From Paractinoplanes pyxinae (lineage in GTDB: Bacteria > Actinomycetota > Actinomycetes > Mycobacteriales > Micromonosporaceae): a DNA stretch of 64,000 nt. The position numbers and the translations under genes were made by a program. Below are positions 52,391-61,962 of the stretch, piece after piece. A model generated the notes under the pieces. The model was given only the letters and a program-made list of their open reading frames with translations. It was not told the origin of the DNA and did not search any database. The DNA lies in contig NZ_JAPNTZ010000005.1 of the NCBI RefSeq assembly GCF_026626335.1, positions 434,001 to 498,000 on the forward strand. Direction: 5' to 3'. The stretch's first letter is position 1, and every line of letters starts with the position of its first letter.

Positions 52391-53121
52391 TCAGGCGGGG
52401 GCCAGGCGGATGCGGACGCGGCGGTTCTGGCGGCCCTTGCTCTCGACCTTGACCACCTCGACGCGGCCGACCTGGGCGGTGGAGGCGACGTGGGTGCCGC
52501 CGTCGGCCTGGACGTCGAGGCCGACGATGTCGATGATGCGGATCTCGGGTTCGTGCAGGGGTGGGAGGGCGTCCTGCGTACGGACCAGGGTCGGGATCTG
52601 CAGGGCCTCTTCGCGGGGCAGGACGCGGGCGACGATCTTGCGGTCGGCGGCCACCTCGGCGTTGACGGCGTCCTCCAGCGCCTGCTTGAAGCCGGGTGGC
52701 ACCTCGGGCAGGTTGAAGTCCATGCGGGCCTCGCCGGGCTGCATGTTGCCGCCCGTGACCAGGGCGCCGAAGTCGCGGAAGACCGTGCCGCAGAGGATGT
52801 GCAGGCCCGAGTGGGTACGCATGAGGGTGCTCCGCCGGGTGTCGTCGATCGCACCTCGGACCGTCGCGCCCGCCGGCGGCACCGGGTCGCCGGGGGCGGG
52901 GATCAGCCGCGGGCCGTCGTCGCTCTTGCGGGCGTCGACGACCCGGGTCTGCACGCCCTGCCAGAGCAGCACGCCGTGGTGTGGCGCTGGACGCCGCCGC
53001 CCGGGTAGAAGGCGGAACGGTCGAGCACGATGCCCGCCTCCGGGTCGGCCGGGTCGGACCACAGCACCGTGCAGTCCCACTCCCGCAGCGTGGGGTCGCT
53101 CCAGTCGAGGCGTTCGGTCAT
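52391..53121 (-). pseudogene. alanyl-tRNA editing protein (AlaX-type), frameshifted
   Basis: Two frames together give an AlaX-like deacylase that removes Ser/Gly from mischarged tRNA-Ala. Frame one runs from ATG 53121 (ATGA overlap with the LLM stop, MTERLDWSDPTLREWDC to DRSAFYPGGGVQ) and is interrupted at about 52986; frame two continues with PHHGVLLWQGVQTRVVDARK, the active-site HSGLHIL (HxxxH), QADGGTHVAST and ends RVRIRLAPA. One missing C after the VQ codons (QPP instead of QR) would restore the family text GGGQPP...GVL. It is either a real inactivating deletion or a sequencing error in a C/G-rich run. Confidence 0.8.
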
Positions 53122-54149
53122 GCCCCCGACTCTAGAAGCTCCTTCACCCGCGGGACGACCTTGGTGCCGTACAGCTCGATCGCGGTCATCATCTTGTCGT
53201 GCGGGAGCGTGCCGGCCGAGTACTTGAGGTCGAAGCGCTGGATCCCGAGGTGCTTGATGGTGTGCGCCATCTTCTGGGCCACCGTCTCGGGCGAGCCGAC
53301 GTGCCAGGCGCCGTCGCGGATGTCGTTCTCGAAGCGGTCGCGGCTCAGCGGCGGCCAGCCCCGCTCGCGGCCGATGCGGTTGAGCATGTTGCGCGCGTGC
53401 GGCCACAGCGTCTCGACGGCTTCCTCGTCCGTCTCGGCGACGAACCCGGGGCAGTGCACGGCCACCGGCTGCGACGGCTGCTCGAACTCCTCGAGCGCTC
53501 GTTGGTAGAGCTCGACGTACGGCGCGAACCGGACCGGCTCGCCGCCGATGATGGCCAGCACCAGCGGCAGGCCGTGCCGCGCGGCCCGCACCACCGATTC
53601 GGGGCTGCCGCCCACGCCGATCCACGTGCGGATCCGGCCGGACTCGGTCTTGGGATAGACCTGCTGGTCCTTCAGCGGCGGGCGGACCGTGCCCTCCCAG
53701 CTCACCGGGCCCTCGCCGAGCAGCTTGACCATCAGGTCGGCCTTCTCTTCGAACAGCCGCTCGTAGTCGTGCAGGTCGAAGCCGAACAGCGGGAACGACT
53801 CGGTGAACGAGCCGCGGCCCAGGATGATCTCGGCGCGCCCGTTCGAGACCGCGTCGAGCGTGGCGAAGCGCTCGAAGACCCGTACCGGATCGTCGGAACT
53901 CAGCACCGTGACCGCCGTGCCCAGCTTGATCCGCTCGGTGCGGGCGGCGATGGCGGCCAGCACGATCTCGGGCGCGGAGACCGCGAAGTCGTCGCGGTGG
54001 TGCTCGCCGAGGCCGAACCCGTCGACGCCGACCCGCTCGGCCAGCACGGCCTGCTCGACCACGTTGCGGATCACTCGCGCGTACGGAAGCTTCTTGCCGT
54101 GTTCGTCGACGGTGACGTCGCCGAAGGTGTCCAGTCCGAATTCCACCAT
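53118..54149 (-). CDS. LLM-class flavin-dependent oxidoreductase
   Basis: This 343-residue luciferase-like monooxygenase has VEFGLDTFGDVTVDEHGKKL, GVDGFGLGEHHRDDFAVSAP (FMN region), SNGRAEIILGRGSFTESFPL and WIGVGGSPESVVRAARHGLP. This subgroup is often annotated as a probable oxidoreductase of the LLM family acting with FMN/NADH. ATG 54149 is taken as start (GTG 54155 is possible). It lies seven bases after smpB and overlaps the AlaX gene by four bases. Confidence 0.9.
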   Translation of the reverse strand: MVEFGLDTFGDVTVDEHGKKLPYARVIRNVVEQAVLAERVGVDGFGLGEHHRDDFAVSAPEIVLAAIAARTERIKLGTAVTVLSSDDPVRVFERFATLDAVSNGRAEIILGRGSFTESFPLFGFDLHDYERLFEEKADLMVKLLGEGPVSWEGTVRPPLKDQQVYPKTESGRIRTWIGVGGSPESVVRAARHGLPLVLAIIGGEPVRFAPYVELYQRALEEFEQPSQPVAVHCPGFVAETDEEAVETLWPHARNMLNRIGRERGWPPLSRDRFENDIRDGAWHVGSPETVAQKMAHTIKHLGIQRFDLKYSAGTLPHDKMMTAIELYGTKVVPRVKELLESGA

Positions 54150-54156
54150 GATCACT

Positions 54157-54642
54157 CTACCGAGAGGTGCGGCCCTTGAGGCGGCGGCCCATCTCGCGCG
54201 CGATCTCTTTCTTGGCGTCGCGCTCGGCCAGGACCTGCCGTTTGTCGTACGACCGGAGGCCGCGCGCCATGCCCAGCTCGACCTTGGCCCAGCCCTCGTT
54301 GAAGTACATCGAGAGCGGCACCAGGGTGAGCCCGTTGCCGTCGCGCAGCTGAGCCAGGATCTTCACGATCTCGGACTTGTGCAGCAGCAGCTTGCGGGTG
54401 CGGCGGGGCGCGTGGTTGGTCCAGCTGCCGTAGCCGTACTCGGCGATGTGCAGCCCGTAGAGCATGATCTCGCCCTCGTGCTCGCCGGCGAACGCGTCGA
54501 CCAGCGAGGCCCGGCCCTCGCGGAGCGACTTCACCTCGGTCCCGGCCAGCACGAGACCCGCCTCGTACGTGCGGAGAATCGCGTAGTCGTGCCGCGCCTT
54601 CTTGTTCGAGGCGATCAGTTTGCGCCCGGTCTCCCTGCCCAC
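54157..54642 (-). CDS. smpB: SsrA-binding protein SmpB
   Basis: This 161-residue RNA-binding protein delivers tmRNA to stalled ribosomes. Landmarks are [56 protein letters not shown] and the C-terminal basic tail [23 protein letters not shown] start. No ssrA gene was found next to it in this window. Confidence 0.96.
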   Translation of the reverse strand: MGRETGRKLIASNKKARHDYAILRTYEAGLVLAGTEVKSLREGRASLVDAFAGEHEGEIMLYGLHIAEYGYGSWTNHAPRRTRKLLLHKSEIVKILAQLRDGNGLTLVPLSMYFNEGWAKVELGMARGLRSYDKRQVLAERDAKKEIAREMGRRLKGRTSR

Positions 54643-54658
54643 GCAGGGAAGGTTAGCT

Positions 54659-54922
54659 TTACGGCACGGGCCGCCGCATCGAATATGTGACGCTGCTCAG
54701 CCGGTGGGGCTCGTTGTGCACGTGCATCGCGGCCCGGTCGTACGCCTGCCAGCCGGCCGCCCCGGCCCGGTTCAGATGGCGCAGGTCGTCGAAGCGCTCG
54801 TCGGTGCCCCAGCGCAGGACGCCGCCGGGGTGGTGGAAGGTGGCCGTCCAGTCCATGAACCGGTCGGCGCCGAGCGTGCCCGCGGCGCGGTACTCGAGGC
54901 GGGCGAATTCCCAATTGGTCAC
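54659..54922 (-). CDS. small DUF4177-like protein
   Basis: This is 87 residues from GTG 54922: [20 protein letters not shown], a middle [21 protein letters not shown] and tail [14 protein letters not shown]. The pattern WEF...L...LN..GA.GW......Y.M+RP is that of DUF4177 proteins. It is 16 bases upstream of smpB on the same strand and may be cotranscribed. Function unknown. Confidence 0.65.
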   Translation of the reverse strand: MTNWEFARLEYRAAGTLGADRFMDWTATFHHPGGVLRWGTDERFDDLRHLNRAGAAGWQAYDRAAMHVHNEPHRLSSVTYSMRRPVP

Positions 54923-55124
54923 CCGTGCGATTATGCCGAAATGACCTTGGTCGCCGCGACCTGAGCGATCGACGGGATTTTCCCGCCCATCTCCCCCCAT
55001 TGTGGACGGAACGTGTCGGGGGTCACCCCTAAATTACCCTGAGTGGCCCTTCGGGGGCTTCAAGTGGCCCTGCGCGCGGGTTTACGCTCCGCCGGTCTGA
55101 CGCCGGAGTCTCGGGGGGATCGAG

Positions 55125-57254
55125 ATGGCTACGGGTGGGGTGGCAAGGCTGGTCTGCGGCCGGCGCACGAAGTGGATCGTGCTGGCCTTCTGGGTTCTGG
55201 TCGTCATCATGGCGGCGCCGCTGGCGGGCAAGCTCACCAGCGTCCAGAAGAACGACAACTCGGCGTGGCTGCCCGGCGGCGCCGAGGCGACCCAGGTCGC
55301 CGATCTGCAGGCGCAGTTCCAGCCGGACGACATAGCGCCGGCGATCGTCGTCTACGAGCGAACCGGCGGCCTGACCCCGGCCGACCTGGCCAAGGCCCAG
55401 GCCGACGTGGCCCGCATGCGCACCGTCGAGGGCGTCACCGGCGACATCGTCGGGCCGATCCCGTCGCAGGACAAGCAGGCGATCGAGATGATCGTCCCGG
55501 TCCGGATCGACGACGACGGCTGGGAGGCGCTGCCCGACATCGCCGCCTCGATCACGTCCACGGCCGAGAACGGCGCCCCGCCGGGGCTCGAGATCTTCCT
55601 GGCCGGCCCGGTGGCGGCCGCGGCCGACTCGGCCGACGCGTTCGCCGGCATCGACGGCACGCTGCTCTACACCACGCTGGCCGTGGTGGCGATCATCCTG
55701 CTGATCACGTACCGCAGCCCGGTCCTGTGGCTGCTGCCCATCGTCACCGCGGGCATCGCCCTGACCAGCTCGCAGGCCGTCATCTATCTGCTGGCCAAGT
55801 ACGCCGACCTGGCGGTGAACGCGCAGAGCGCGGGCATCCTGACCGTGCTCGTGTTCGGCGCCGGCACCGACTACGCGCTGCTGCTGGTGGCCCGATATCG
55901 GGAAGAACTGCGCCGCCACGAGGACAGACACGAGGCCATGCAGCTGGCCTTGCACCGGGCCGGGCCGGCCATCATCGCCAGCGCGGCCACCGTGGCCGTC
56001 GGCATGAGCTGCCTGACGCTGGCCGAGCTGAACTCGACGGCCGGGCTGGGACCGGTCGCCGCGATCGGCATCGTCGTCGGCCTGGCCGCGATGATCTCGC
56101 TGCTGCCGGCCCTGCTGGTGATCTGCGGGCGCTGGCTGTTCTGGCCGGTCCGGCCGCGGTACGGCACGCCCGAGCCGACCGCGACCGGCCTGTGGGCCCG
56201 GCTCGGCCTGCGCATCGCCCGCCGCCCCCGCACGGTGTGGATCGCCACCGCCCTGGCCCTGGGCGCGATGGCCCTCGGCCTGCTGCAAATGAACGCCGTC
56301 GGCCTGACCTCGGCCGACCAGTTCACCACCGAGCAGCCGTCCACAGTGGCCGAAGAGGCCCTGGCCCGGCACTTCCCGGCCGGCGGGGGCCAGCCGGTGA
56401 CCGTGATCGCCAACGCGGGCAGCGCGCAGCAGGTGAGCAGCACCCTGGCCGCGGTGCCCGGCATCAGCGAGGTGGCCGATCCGATCAGCAAGAACGGGCT
56501 GGTGCTGATCGACGGCACGCTGAACTCCGCCCCGGACAGCGCGGCGGCCCAGCGTACGGTGGAAGAAGTTCGCGACGCGGTGCACGCCATACCCGGAGCC
56601 GACGCGAAGGTGGGCGGCTACACCGCGGTGGTGGTCGACATCAACGACGCCAACCGGCACGACAACCGGCTGATCATCCCGCTCGTGCTGCTGGTCGTGC
56701 TGATCATCCTCGGCTTGCTGCTGCGGGCGATCGTGGCGCCGCTCATCCTCATCGCCACGGTGGTGCTGTCGTTCGCCGCTGCGCTGGGCGTGAGCGTGCT
56801 CGTGTTCCGGCACATCTTCGACTTCCCGGCCGAGGACACGTCGTTCCCGCTGTTCGTCTTCGTGTTCCTGGTCGCCCTGGGCATCGACTACAACATCTTC
56901 CTGATGACCCGGGTCCGGGAAGAGGCGCATACCCACGGCACCCGCCGCGGCGCGCTGATCGGCCTGGGCGCGACCGGCGGCGTCATCACCTCGGCCGGCA
57001 TCGTGCTCGCGGGCACGTTCGCCGCCCTGGCCAGCCTGCCTCTGGTCGCCTTCGCCGAGATCGGCTTCGCGGTGGCCTTCGGCGTCCTGCTCGACACGCT
57101 GATCGTGCGCTCGGTGCTGGTCACCGCGCTGAACCTGGACGTCGGCCGCTGGATGTGGTGGCCCAGCAAGCTGATGCACGTCCCCGACGGGGACGGCCCC
57201 GTCACGGCAACGCCCCCGGCGACGAGCGAATCGGAGCCCGAGCCGGTCCGGTGA
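55125..57254 (+). CDS. MMPL family transporter
   Basis: This is a 709-residue RND-type exporter of the MMPL class. The N-terminal span (KWIVLAFWVLVVIMAAPLAG) precedes a periplasmic loop (NDNSAWLPGGAEATQVADLQ), then five spans including GAGTDYALLLVARYREELRR, a second periplasmic domain from about residue 370, and a second bundle with ALGIDYNIFLMTRVREEAHT. The two GTDYALLL / GIDYNIFL motifs carry the proton-relay Asp-Tyr pairs. The substrate is unknown; typical cargoes are lipids. It is followed 55-110 bases later by the TIR-chaperone operon, from which it is probably separate. Confidence 0.92.
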   Translation: MATGGVARLVCGRRTKWIVLAFWVLVVIMAAPLAGKLTSVQKNDNSAWLPGGAEATQVADLQAQFQPDDIAPAIVVYERTGGLTPADLAKAQADVARMRTVEGVTGDIVGPIPSQDKQAIEMIVPVRIDDDGWEALPDIAASITSTAENGAPPGLEIFLAGPVAAAADSADAFAGIDGTLLYTTLAVVAIILLITYRSPVLWLLPIVTAGIALTSSQAVIYLLAKYADLAVNAQSAGILTVLVFGAGTDYALLLVARYREELRRHEDRHEAMQLALHRAGPAIIASAATVAVGMSCLTLAELNSTAGLGPVAAIGIVVGLAAMISLLPALLVICGRWLFWPVRPRYGTPEPTATGLWARLGLRIARRPRTVWIATALALGAMALGLLQMNAVGLTSADQFTTEQPSTVAEEALARHFPAGGGQPVTVIANAGSAQQVSSTLAAVPGISEVADPISKNGLVLIDGTLNSAPDSAAAQRTVEEVRDAVHAIPGADAKVGGYTAVVVDINDANRHDNRLIIPLVLLVVLIILGLLLRAIVAPLILIATVVLSFAAALGVSVLVFRHIFDFPAEDTSFPLFVFVFLVALGIDYNIFLMTRVREEAHTHGTRRGALIGLGATGGVITSAGIVLAGTFAALASLPLVAFAEIGFAVAFGVLLDTLIVRSVLVTALNLDVGRWMWWPSKLMHVPDGDGPVTATPPATSESEPEPVR

Positions 57255-57363
57255 CCGGCCGAAGTGGTCCGATTTCTGACGGTGACCATCCGGCTACGCT
57301 GGGCGTAAAGTGCTGATCAAGCTCGATGTCCGAGCCTCCGCACATTCCGGGAGGTCCGCCGGT

Positions 57364-59127
57364 GTGCCACAGGGGTCGGACAGCCGTTATCAGCTCTTCA
57401 TCAGCTACTCCGGCAGCAACCGCGAGCTGATCCAGCCCTTCGTCGAGCAGTTGGAGGCCGACGGGTTCGTGGTCTTCTACGACCAGGACCGCGGCGTCGG
57501 GCTGGGCTCGCTGCCGATGAATCTGGCCGACAAGCTGGCCGCCTCCGACCACGTCGTGGCCTGCCTGACACCGGAGTACTTGAGCGGGCCGTGGCCCCGC
57601 TTCGAGCTCGCCATCGCCATCGCGCAGGATCCAGCCGGTGACGACGGCCGCGTCATTCCGGTCTGGTTCAACCGCGACGGGGTGGTCCCGCGGACCTATC
57701 TGGCTCACCTCACCCAGTTCGATCTCACCCGACACGACCCCTACGGCCGGTCGTATGGCCTGATCCGCGACGCCATCCGCGAGCGCCTGGCCCATCCCCC
57801 GCCTCCGCCGGACCGGGATCAGGTGGCCGGGATCGTGGCCGACGCACTCGACCGGCCCGACGACCCGCAGGTCGTCCTGTTCAAGATCCGGCTGGCCGGT
57901 CGGCAACTGGCCCAGCGCGCGTGTCGCGACCTGCTCGGCCAGGATCCGGGCGGACGCTCCTTGGAGGCGCTGGCCGACGATCTGTTGCGCTCGGGCGTGC
58001 TGCCCCGCGACCCGGCGGCCGCTCTCGGCCGGCTGCGCGCCTTCGGCGGACAGGCGCTGCGCGACGAGCCCGGCCTCGACACCGACGAGACAGTCGAACG
58101 GGCGCTGGCCGCGTTGAGGGAGCTGCGGGACTGGATGTTCCCCCGTCCGGCGGCCGCTCCGGAGCAGGCCCTCGCGCCGGTGGAGCATGAGGCGGCGTCG
58201 GCGCTGCGGCTCGTGCGGGTGTCGCCGGTTGCCGCCGACATGGCCTGGCCGCTGGGCGATGACGTGCTCGTGTGGGACGAGCGCGGCGGGCGGCTGCGCT
58301 GCCTGCGCGGCGGCGAGGTGCGGTGGCAGGACACGGACCGGATCAGGGTGCGCCGGTTCGCCACGGGGACGCGCGACCGGGTGGCCGTGGGCGGCTGGGA
58401 GGGGCTGGTGCGCTACTTCGCCGGCGATCCCGAGCCGCTGGCCGCCCTGTCGATGGACGGGACCGTGGGCGACCTGCGGTGCACGGCGGACGGCTTGATC
58501 GCGGGCAGCTGGCGGCACGCGCTGTGGCGGATCGACGACCACGGCCGCCGGACGCGGCTCGGGCCGGTGCAGGGTGGCGTGCACCGCGTCGCGATCTTCC
58601 GGGACGGCCGCCGGTTCGCCGTGGCCGAACTGACCGGCCGCGTCACGGTTTACCACGACGACCATCCGGTCCATCCGGTACCGATCGGCGGGCCGGTGGC
58701 AGACCTCGCCTACGCCGGGCCGCGGCTCGTGCTGCTCACCGACGAGGCGGTGGCCGGGTGGCGGGTCGACGGAGTGCTCAGTGCCCCGGTGCCTATGCCC
58801 GGCGCGAGTTCGCTGCTGCCGGTGGGCGACCGGCCGCACTGCATGGCTGTGGTGACCGGTCCGGGCCCGCGCGCCGAGCTGCGCAGCGTCGACGAGTACG
58901 ACCGGCACGTGCCCGAGCTCTTGCTACGTCCGGGTGAGACCGTGCTCGGTGCGGACACGACCGCGAGCCGGCTGCTGACGCGTGGGCCGGCCGGTGTCGT
59001 CTACCGCCGGGACGGCGCCGAGGTGGCGAGCTGGCCGGACGCGACCGGCGCGGGCATCGCGGCCGACGGTCGCCGTCTTGCCGTCTGCCGGCCCGGGCGG
59101 GTCGAGCTGCTGGAGGACCCGGCATGA
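57364..59127 (+). CDS. TIR domain protein with helical domain and beta-propeller
   Basis: This is 587 residues. Residues ~7-145 form a TIR domain: YQLFISYSGSNRELIQPFVE, VVFYDQDRGVGLGSLPMNLA, CLTPEYLSGPWPRFELAIAI. The putative NADase glutamate is kept (W-x3-E, Glu81). Residues ~160-270 are a helical region (RQLAQRACRDLLGQ, LRAFGGQALRDEP) reminiscent of DUF4145-like helical domains. Residues ~285-587 read as short beta repeats of a propeller (LGDDVLVWDERGGRLRCLRG, GGWEGLVRYFAGDPEPLAAL, VAELTGRVTVYHDDHPVHPV). The start at GTG 57364 is placed by GGGAGG nine bases upstream; GTG 57310 is in frame and would suit a leaderless message behind TACGCT at 57295. The stop overlaps the TPR gene (ATGA). Confidence 0.85.
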   Translation: MPQGSDSRYQLFISYSGSNRELIQPFVEQLEADGFVVFYDQDRGVGLGSLPMNLADKLAASDHVVACLTPEYLSGPWPRFELAIAIAQDPAGDDGRVIPVWFNRDGVVPRTYLAHLTQFDLTRHDPYGRSYGLIRDAIRERLAHPPPPPDRDQVAGIVADALDRPDDPQVVLFKIRLAGRQLAQRACRDLLGQDPGGRSLEALADDLLRSGVLPRDPAAALGRLRAFGGQALRDEPGLDTDETVERALAALRELRDWMFPRPAAAPEQALAPVEHEAASALRLVRVSPVAADMAWPLGDDVLVWDERGGRLRCLRGGEVRWQDTDRIRVRRFATGTRDRVAVGGWEGLVRYFAGDPEPLAALSMDGTVGDLRCTADGLIAGSWRHALWRIDDHGRRTRLGPVQGGVHRVAIFRDGRRFAVAELTGRVTVYHDDHPVHPVPIGGPVADLAYAGPRLVLLTDEAVAGWRVDGVLSAPVPMPGASSLLPVGDRPHCMAVVTGPGPRAELRSVDEYDRHVPELLLRPGETVLGADTTASRLLTRGPAGVVYRRDGAEVASWPDATGAGIAADGRRLAVCRPGRVELLEDPA

Positions 59128-61529
59128 ACCGGGATCGCGACTCCCTACTGGTCACCGTGTCCGAGTTGTCCGGTGTGCCGCGCACGCCGCAGGTCCGGCT
59201 GGCCCTGGCCGAGGCCGAGTTCCGGCTCGCCCTGCTGCCTGGGACCTCTACGCCTGAACGGATCGAGCGGCTGCACAGGGCACTGTGCCACGACCCGTAC
59301 TCGGCGAAGGCGGAATTTCACCTGGGGCGGCTGCTGCACGGCACCGGCCGGCTCTGGGCTGCCCTGGCCGCCTACCGCCGGGCCTACCGGCTGGCTCCCG
59401 GCAACCGGCGCATCTCGTTGCTGGCCGCGATCAGCCTGCTCGACCTGGGCAAGGAGGAGCGCGAGATCGGCGCCGCGCTGCTGGTGGCCGTGGCCCGGGA
59501 CGACGCGCCTCAGATCGACGCGGCGATGGCGCAGTTCGACGTGCACATCGAACGGCAGGGCGGCGGCGGTGAGCCGACCGGCGGCCAAGCTGGGCCGCGC
59601 CGCCGCCGGGCCGCGCCGACGGCTGAGCTGCTGGGCCGGGCCACTCCGCCAGTCCGGCAGGCGTTGCTGCACGAACATCTCGTCCGCAAGCGGCCGCCAC
59701 GGGCCTGGGTGACGGCCTACCTGGACGCCGGCGCCGCATCGGTCGAGTCGGCCGTGGCCGCGACTCTGCTAGTCGGATGTGGCGTTCCCCCGGCCGACAT
59801 CCCGCAGACCCATCGGGACGGTCCGGCCGCCCGGCTCCTCGCGGCCGCCCTGGAGCTCGCAGAAGAGGCGGATCCCGAACGGTTCGTCGCCCGGGCGGCG
59901 GCCCTGCTGGACGGCCGGTGGCTTCCGCCGGAGCTGGTGCTGGCCCTCCACTTCGAACGGTGGGGCGAGCTCGACGTCCTGGAGGGCATCGCGCTCCTGG
60001 ACGCCTATCCCGCGTCTGTCCGCGAGCTCGACGGTTTCCGCGAATTGCGTATCGCGGTGCTCGACGGCCCGGCCCGGCGCGCCTGGTCCGAGGGCCGCCC
60101 GGACGAGGCGGCGGTGCTGTGGCGGGCGATGATCCGGCTCGATCCGGAACGGGCCGACACCGCGCTCAACCTGGCCATGCACGCCACCGGCAGCCGGTCC
60201 CCGGCCTACCGGCCGGCCTGGGAACGGGTCGCCGAGCTGCTCTACCGTCAGGCGGCCGCCGCCGGTGACCTCGATCTGCGGGCGGCCGATCGGACGGCGC
60301 TGCACAAGGCGCACAGCACCCAGAGCCTGCGGGCCGCCGGCGACCGGCGGGTCGACGACGACGCGCTGGAGCGATGGATGGCCGACGGTGACGCGGTCGA
60401 GGTGTGGCTGCGCGAGTGGGATCTTTTCTATCTCAACGCCCGCCTGCGCTTCCGCTCCCCGTCGCTGCTGCTCGGCGTGGGCGCCGAGGCCGGCGCGGAC
60501 GAGCTCGGGGCGGCCCGCCGCATCATGCTGCTGCACCTCGACGCAGCCTTCGTGCGCACCGACCGGCCCGACGGCGCCCGGTTCGCCCGGCTGGCCCGCG
60601 AGCGGCTCGATGCCGCCGACGGCCCGCTGATCGCCCGCGAACAAGCGGAGTTCGACGACCTCGAGCGCGAGGCGCTGGACCGGGCATTGCTGCTGCGCCG
60701 GCTTCTCGAGCACTTGGCCCGCCTGTCCACGACCCGCGGCCGTCGGCTGGCCGGCACGGTCTTGCGGTCGCTGTTCCTGCTGCCGTTGCCGGCACTCGAC
60801 CGTCGCTGCGCCGAGCTGGGGCTGATCACCACCGACGAGACGCTGACCGCGATCCTCGACGGTTCGGCGGCCTTCGTGGTTCGCGCCTGGCCGGCCGAGT
60901 GCCCGGACGGCGCGGAGGTGGCGGCCGAGCTGCTGGCCGACGTCGAGCCGGCTTTCCGGGCCATGACCGAGCCGGTCGGGCTCACCGTTCCCTACAGCCG
61001 GCTGCTGCTCTGGAACGGCCGGGGCGCCGAGGCGTACGCCCTGGGCGCGAAGCTGATCTCCCGCGCCGGCTCGCCGGAGGTCGTGCGGGACCTGCAGTCC
61101 GACGTGCTGGACGACGCCGGCGGCGCCGCCGCCGCCGGAATTCCGGACGGCGACGCTGGTCTCGAAGCGGCTCGAGGCGTGCTGGCCGGCTATCCGCTCA
61201 GCCCGGCAGCCCGGGCCGCTGTCGTCGTCCGCCTCGTCCGCCTGGGTGGCGAGGCTCGTCTCGACGAGGCCGCCCACCTGCTCTCCTCGGGTGCCCGGCA
61301 GGCGCCCACGGAGAGCCTGCGGACCGGCTTGTACGCCCGGATCCGGTCCCTGCCCCGGGCGGCCGACGCCGCCGTCCGGCGTCAAATCCGGCACTACCGC
61401 ACCCGGGCCGCGCCCGACGACCTGGCGCACGCCCTGGCGATGACCCAGGCGCGGCGCTTCGACCACGAGATTCGTGAGCTGCGGCACGAGATCGACCGGG
61501 CCAGGGGGGCCGCCGATGTTCATGGTTGA
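59124..61529 (+). CDS. large TPR-rich protein of the TIR-chaperone operon
   Basis: This is an 801-residue cytoplasmic protein that is almost entirely alpha-helical. The first ~120 residues show TPR-type helices (LHRALCHDPYSAKAEFHLGR, LAAYRRAYRLAPGNRRISLL); another set occurs near 320-350 (EGRPDEAAVLWRAMIRLDPE). The middle contains WMADGDAVEVWLREWDLFYL and a long charged helical block (DDLEREALDRALLLRRLLEH). The C-terminus ends in FDHEIRELRHEIDRARG, likely coiled coil. No enzyme motif was found. It is coupled to the TIR gene upstream (ATGA) and overlaps the J-like gene downstream by 14 bases, implying a scaffold or adaptor for the complex. Confidence 0.8.
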   Translation: MNRDRDSLLVTVSELSGVPRTPQVRLALAEAEFRLALLPGTSTPERIERLHRALCHDPYSAKAEFHLGRLLHGTGRLWAALAAYRRAYRLAPGNRRISLLAAISLLDLGKEEREIGAALLVAVARDDAPQIDAAMAQFDVHIERQGGGGEPTGGQAGPRRRRAAPTAELLGRATPPVRQALLHEHLVRKRPPRAWVTAYLDAGAASVESAVAATLLVGCGVPPADIPQTHRDGPAARLLAAALELAEEADPERFVARAAALLDGRWLPPELVLALHFERWGELDVLEGIALLDAYPASVRELDGFRELRIAVLDGPARRAWSEGRPDEAAVLWRAMIRLDPERADTALNLAMHATGSRSPAYRPAWERVAELLYRQAAAAGDLDLRAADRTALHKAHSTQSLRAAGDRRVDDDALERWMADGDAVEVWLREWDLFYLNARLRFRSPSLLLGVGAEAGADELGAARRIMLLHLDAAFVRTDRPDGARFARLARERLDAADGPLIAREQAEFDDLEREALDRALLLRRLLEHLARLSTTRGRRLAGTVLRSLFLLPLPALDRRCAELGLITTDETLTAILDGSAAFVVRAWPAECPDGAEVAAELLADVEPAFRAMTEPVGLTVPYSRLLLWNGRGAEAYALGAKLISRAGSPEVVRDLQSDVLDDAGGAAAAGIPDGDAGLEAARGVLAGYPLSPAARAAVVVRLVRLGGEARLDEAAHLLSSGARQAPTESLRTGLYARIRSLPRAADAAVRRQIRHYRTRAAPDDLAHALAMTQARRFDHEIRELRHEIDRARGAADVHG

Positions 61530-61962
61530 GATCGAGACCGACTCGCTCTACTCCGTGCTCGGCGTCGAGCCGGACGCACCGGTCGCCGAGATTCGCGAGG
61601 CCCGCGACCGGCTCGTGGCCCAGCTGCGCGCGCAGCAGCGGCGCGAACCGGCCAACCGCGACGAGCTGGACGCCCGCCAGCGCTCGATCATCGAGGCCGG
61701 GGAGGAGCTGGTCCGCCCGGCCCGCCGCGAGAAGTACGACCGGCAGAACCCGCACCTGCGCTTCTTCACAGTCCGCACGGCCGCCGCACCCATGTTCGTC
61801 TCCCTGGCCGACCGCCTGGTCGCACTGCGAGCGGCCGTCCACGCCCACCTGGAGGCGGCGGGCGAGGCTCCGCCGCCGTCCACCGACCTCGACCGGCACG
61901 ACTTCACGGCCGATTTCTCTCCCCATCCCCTGCTCGACGGCGAACCGCCGCGGCGCCCGTGA
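61516..61962 (+). CDS. J-domain-like protein lacking HPD
   Basis: This is 148 residues. Residues ~8-80 follow the J-domain plan: DSLYSVLGVEPDAPVAEIRE, helix II (ARDRLVAQLRAQQRR) and helix III/IV (AGEELVRPARREKYDRQNP), with the terminal REKYDR as in DnaJ. The catalytic HPD between helices II and III is replaced by a Arg/Gln-rich loop, so canonical stimulation of Hsp70 ATPase is not expected. The second half is unremarkable. ATG 61516 (or 61522) overlaps the TPR gene end, and the stop overlaps the GrpE-like gene (GTGA). Confidence 0.72.
   Translation: MFMVEIETDSLYSVLGVEPDAPVAEIREARDRLVAQLRAQQRREPANRDELDARQRSIIEAGEELVRPARREKYDRQNPHLRFFTVRTAAAPMFVSLADRLVALRAAVHAHLEAAGEAPPPSTDLDRHDFTADFSPHPLLDGEPPRRP

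Noticed and set aside
52970..53000. Programmed ribosomal frameshift in the AlaX gene
   Set aside because: No slippery heptamer or stimulatory structure; the missing base breaks a conserved motif, so a deletion or sequence error is simpler.
54149..54660. tmRNA gene (ssrA) next to smpB
   Set aside because: No tRNA-like ends or tag-coding sequence in the few bases on either side; ssrA must be elsewhere.
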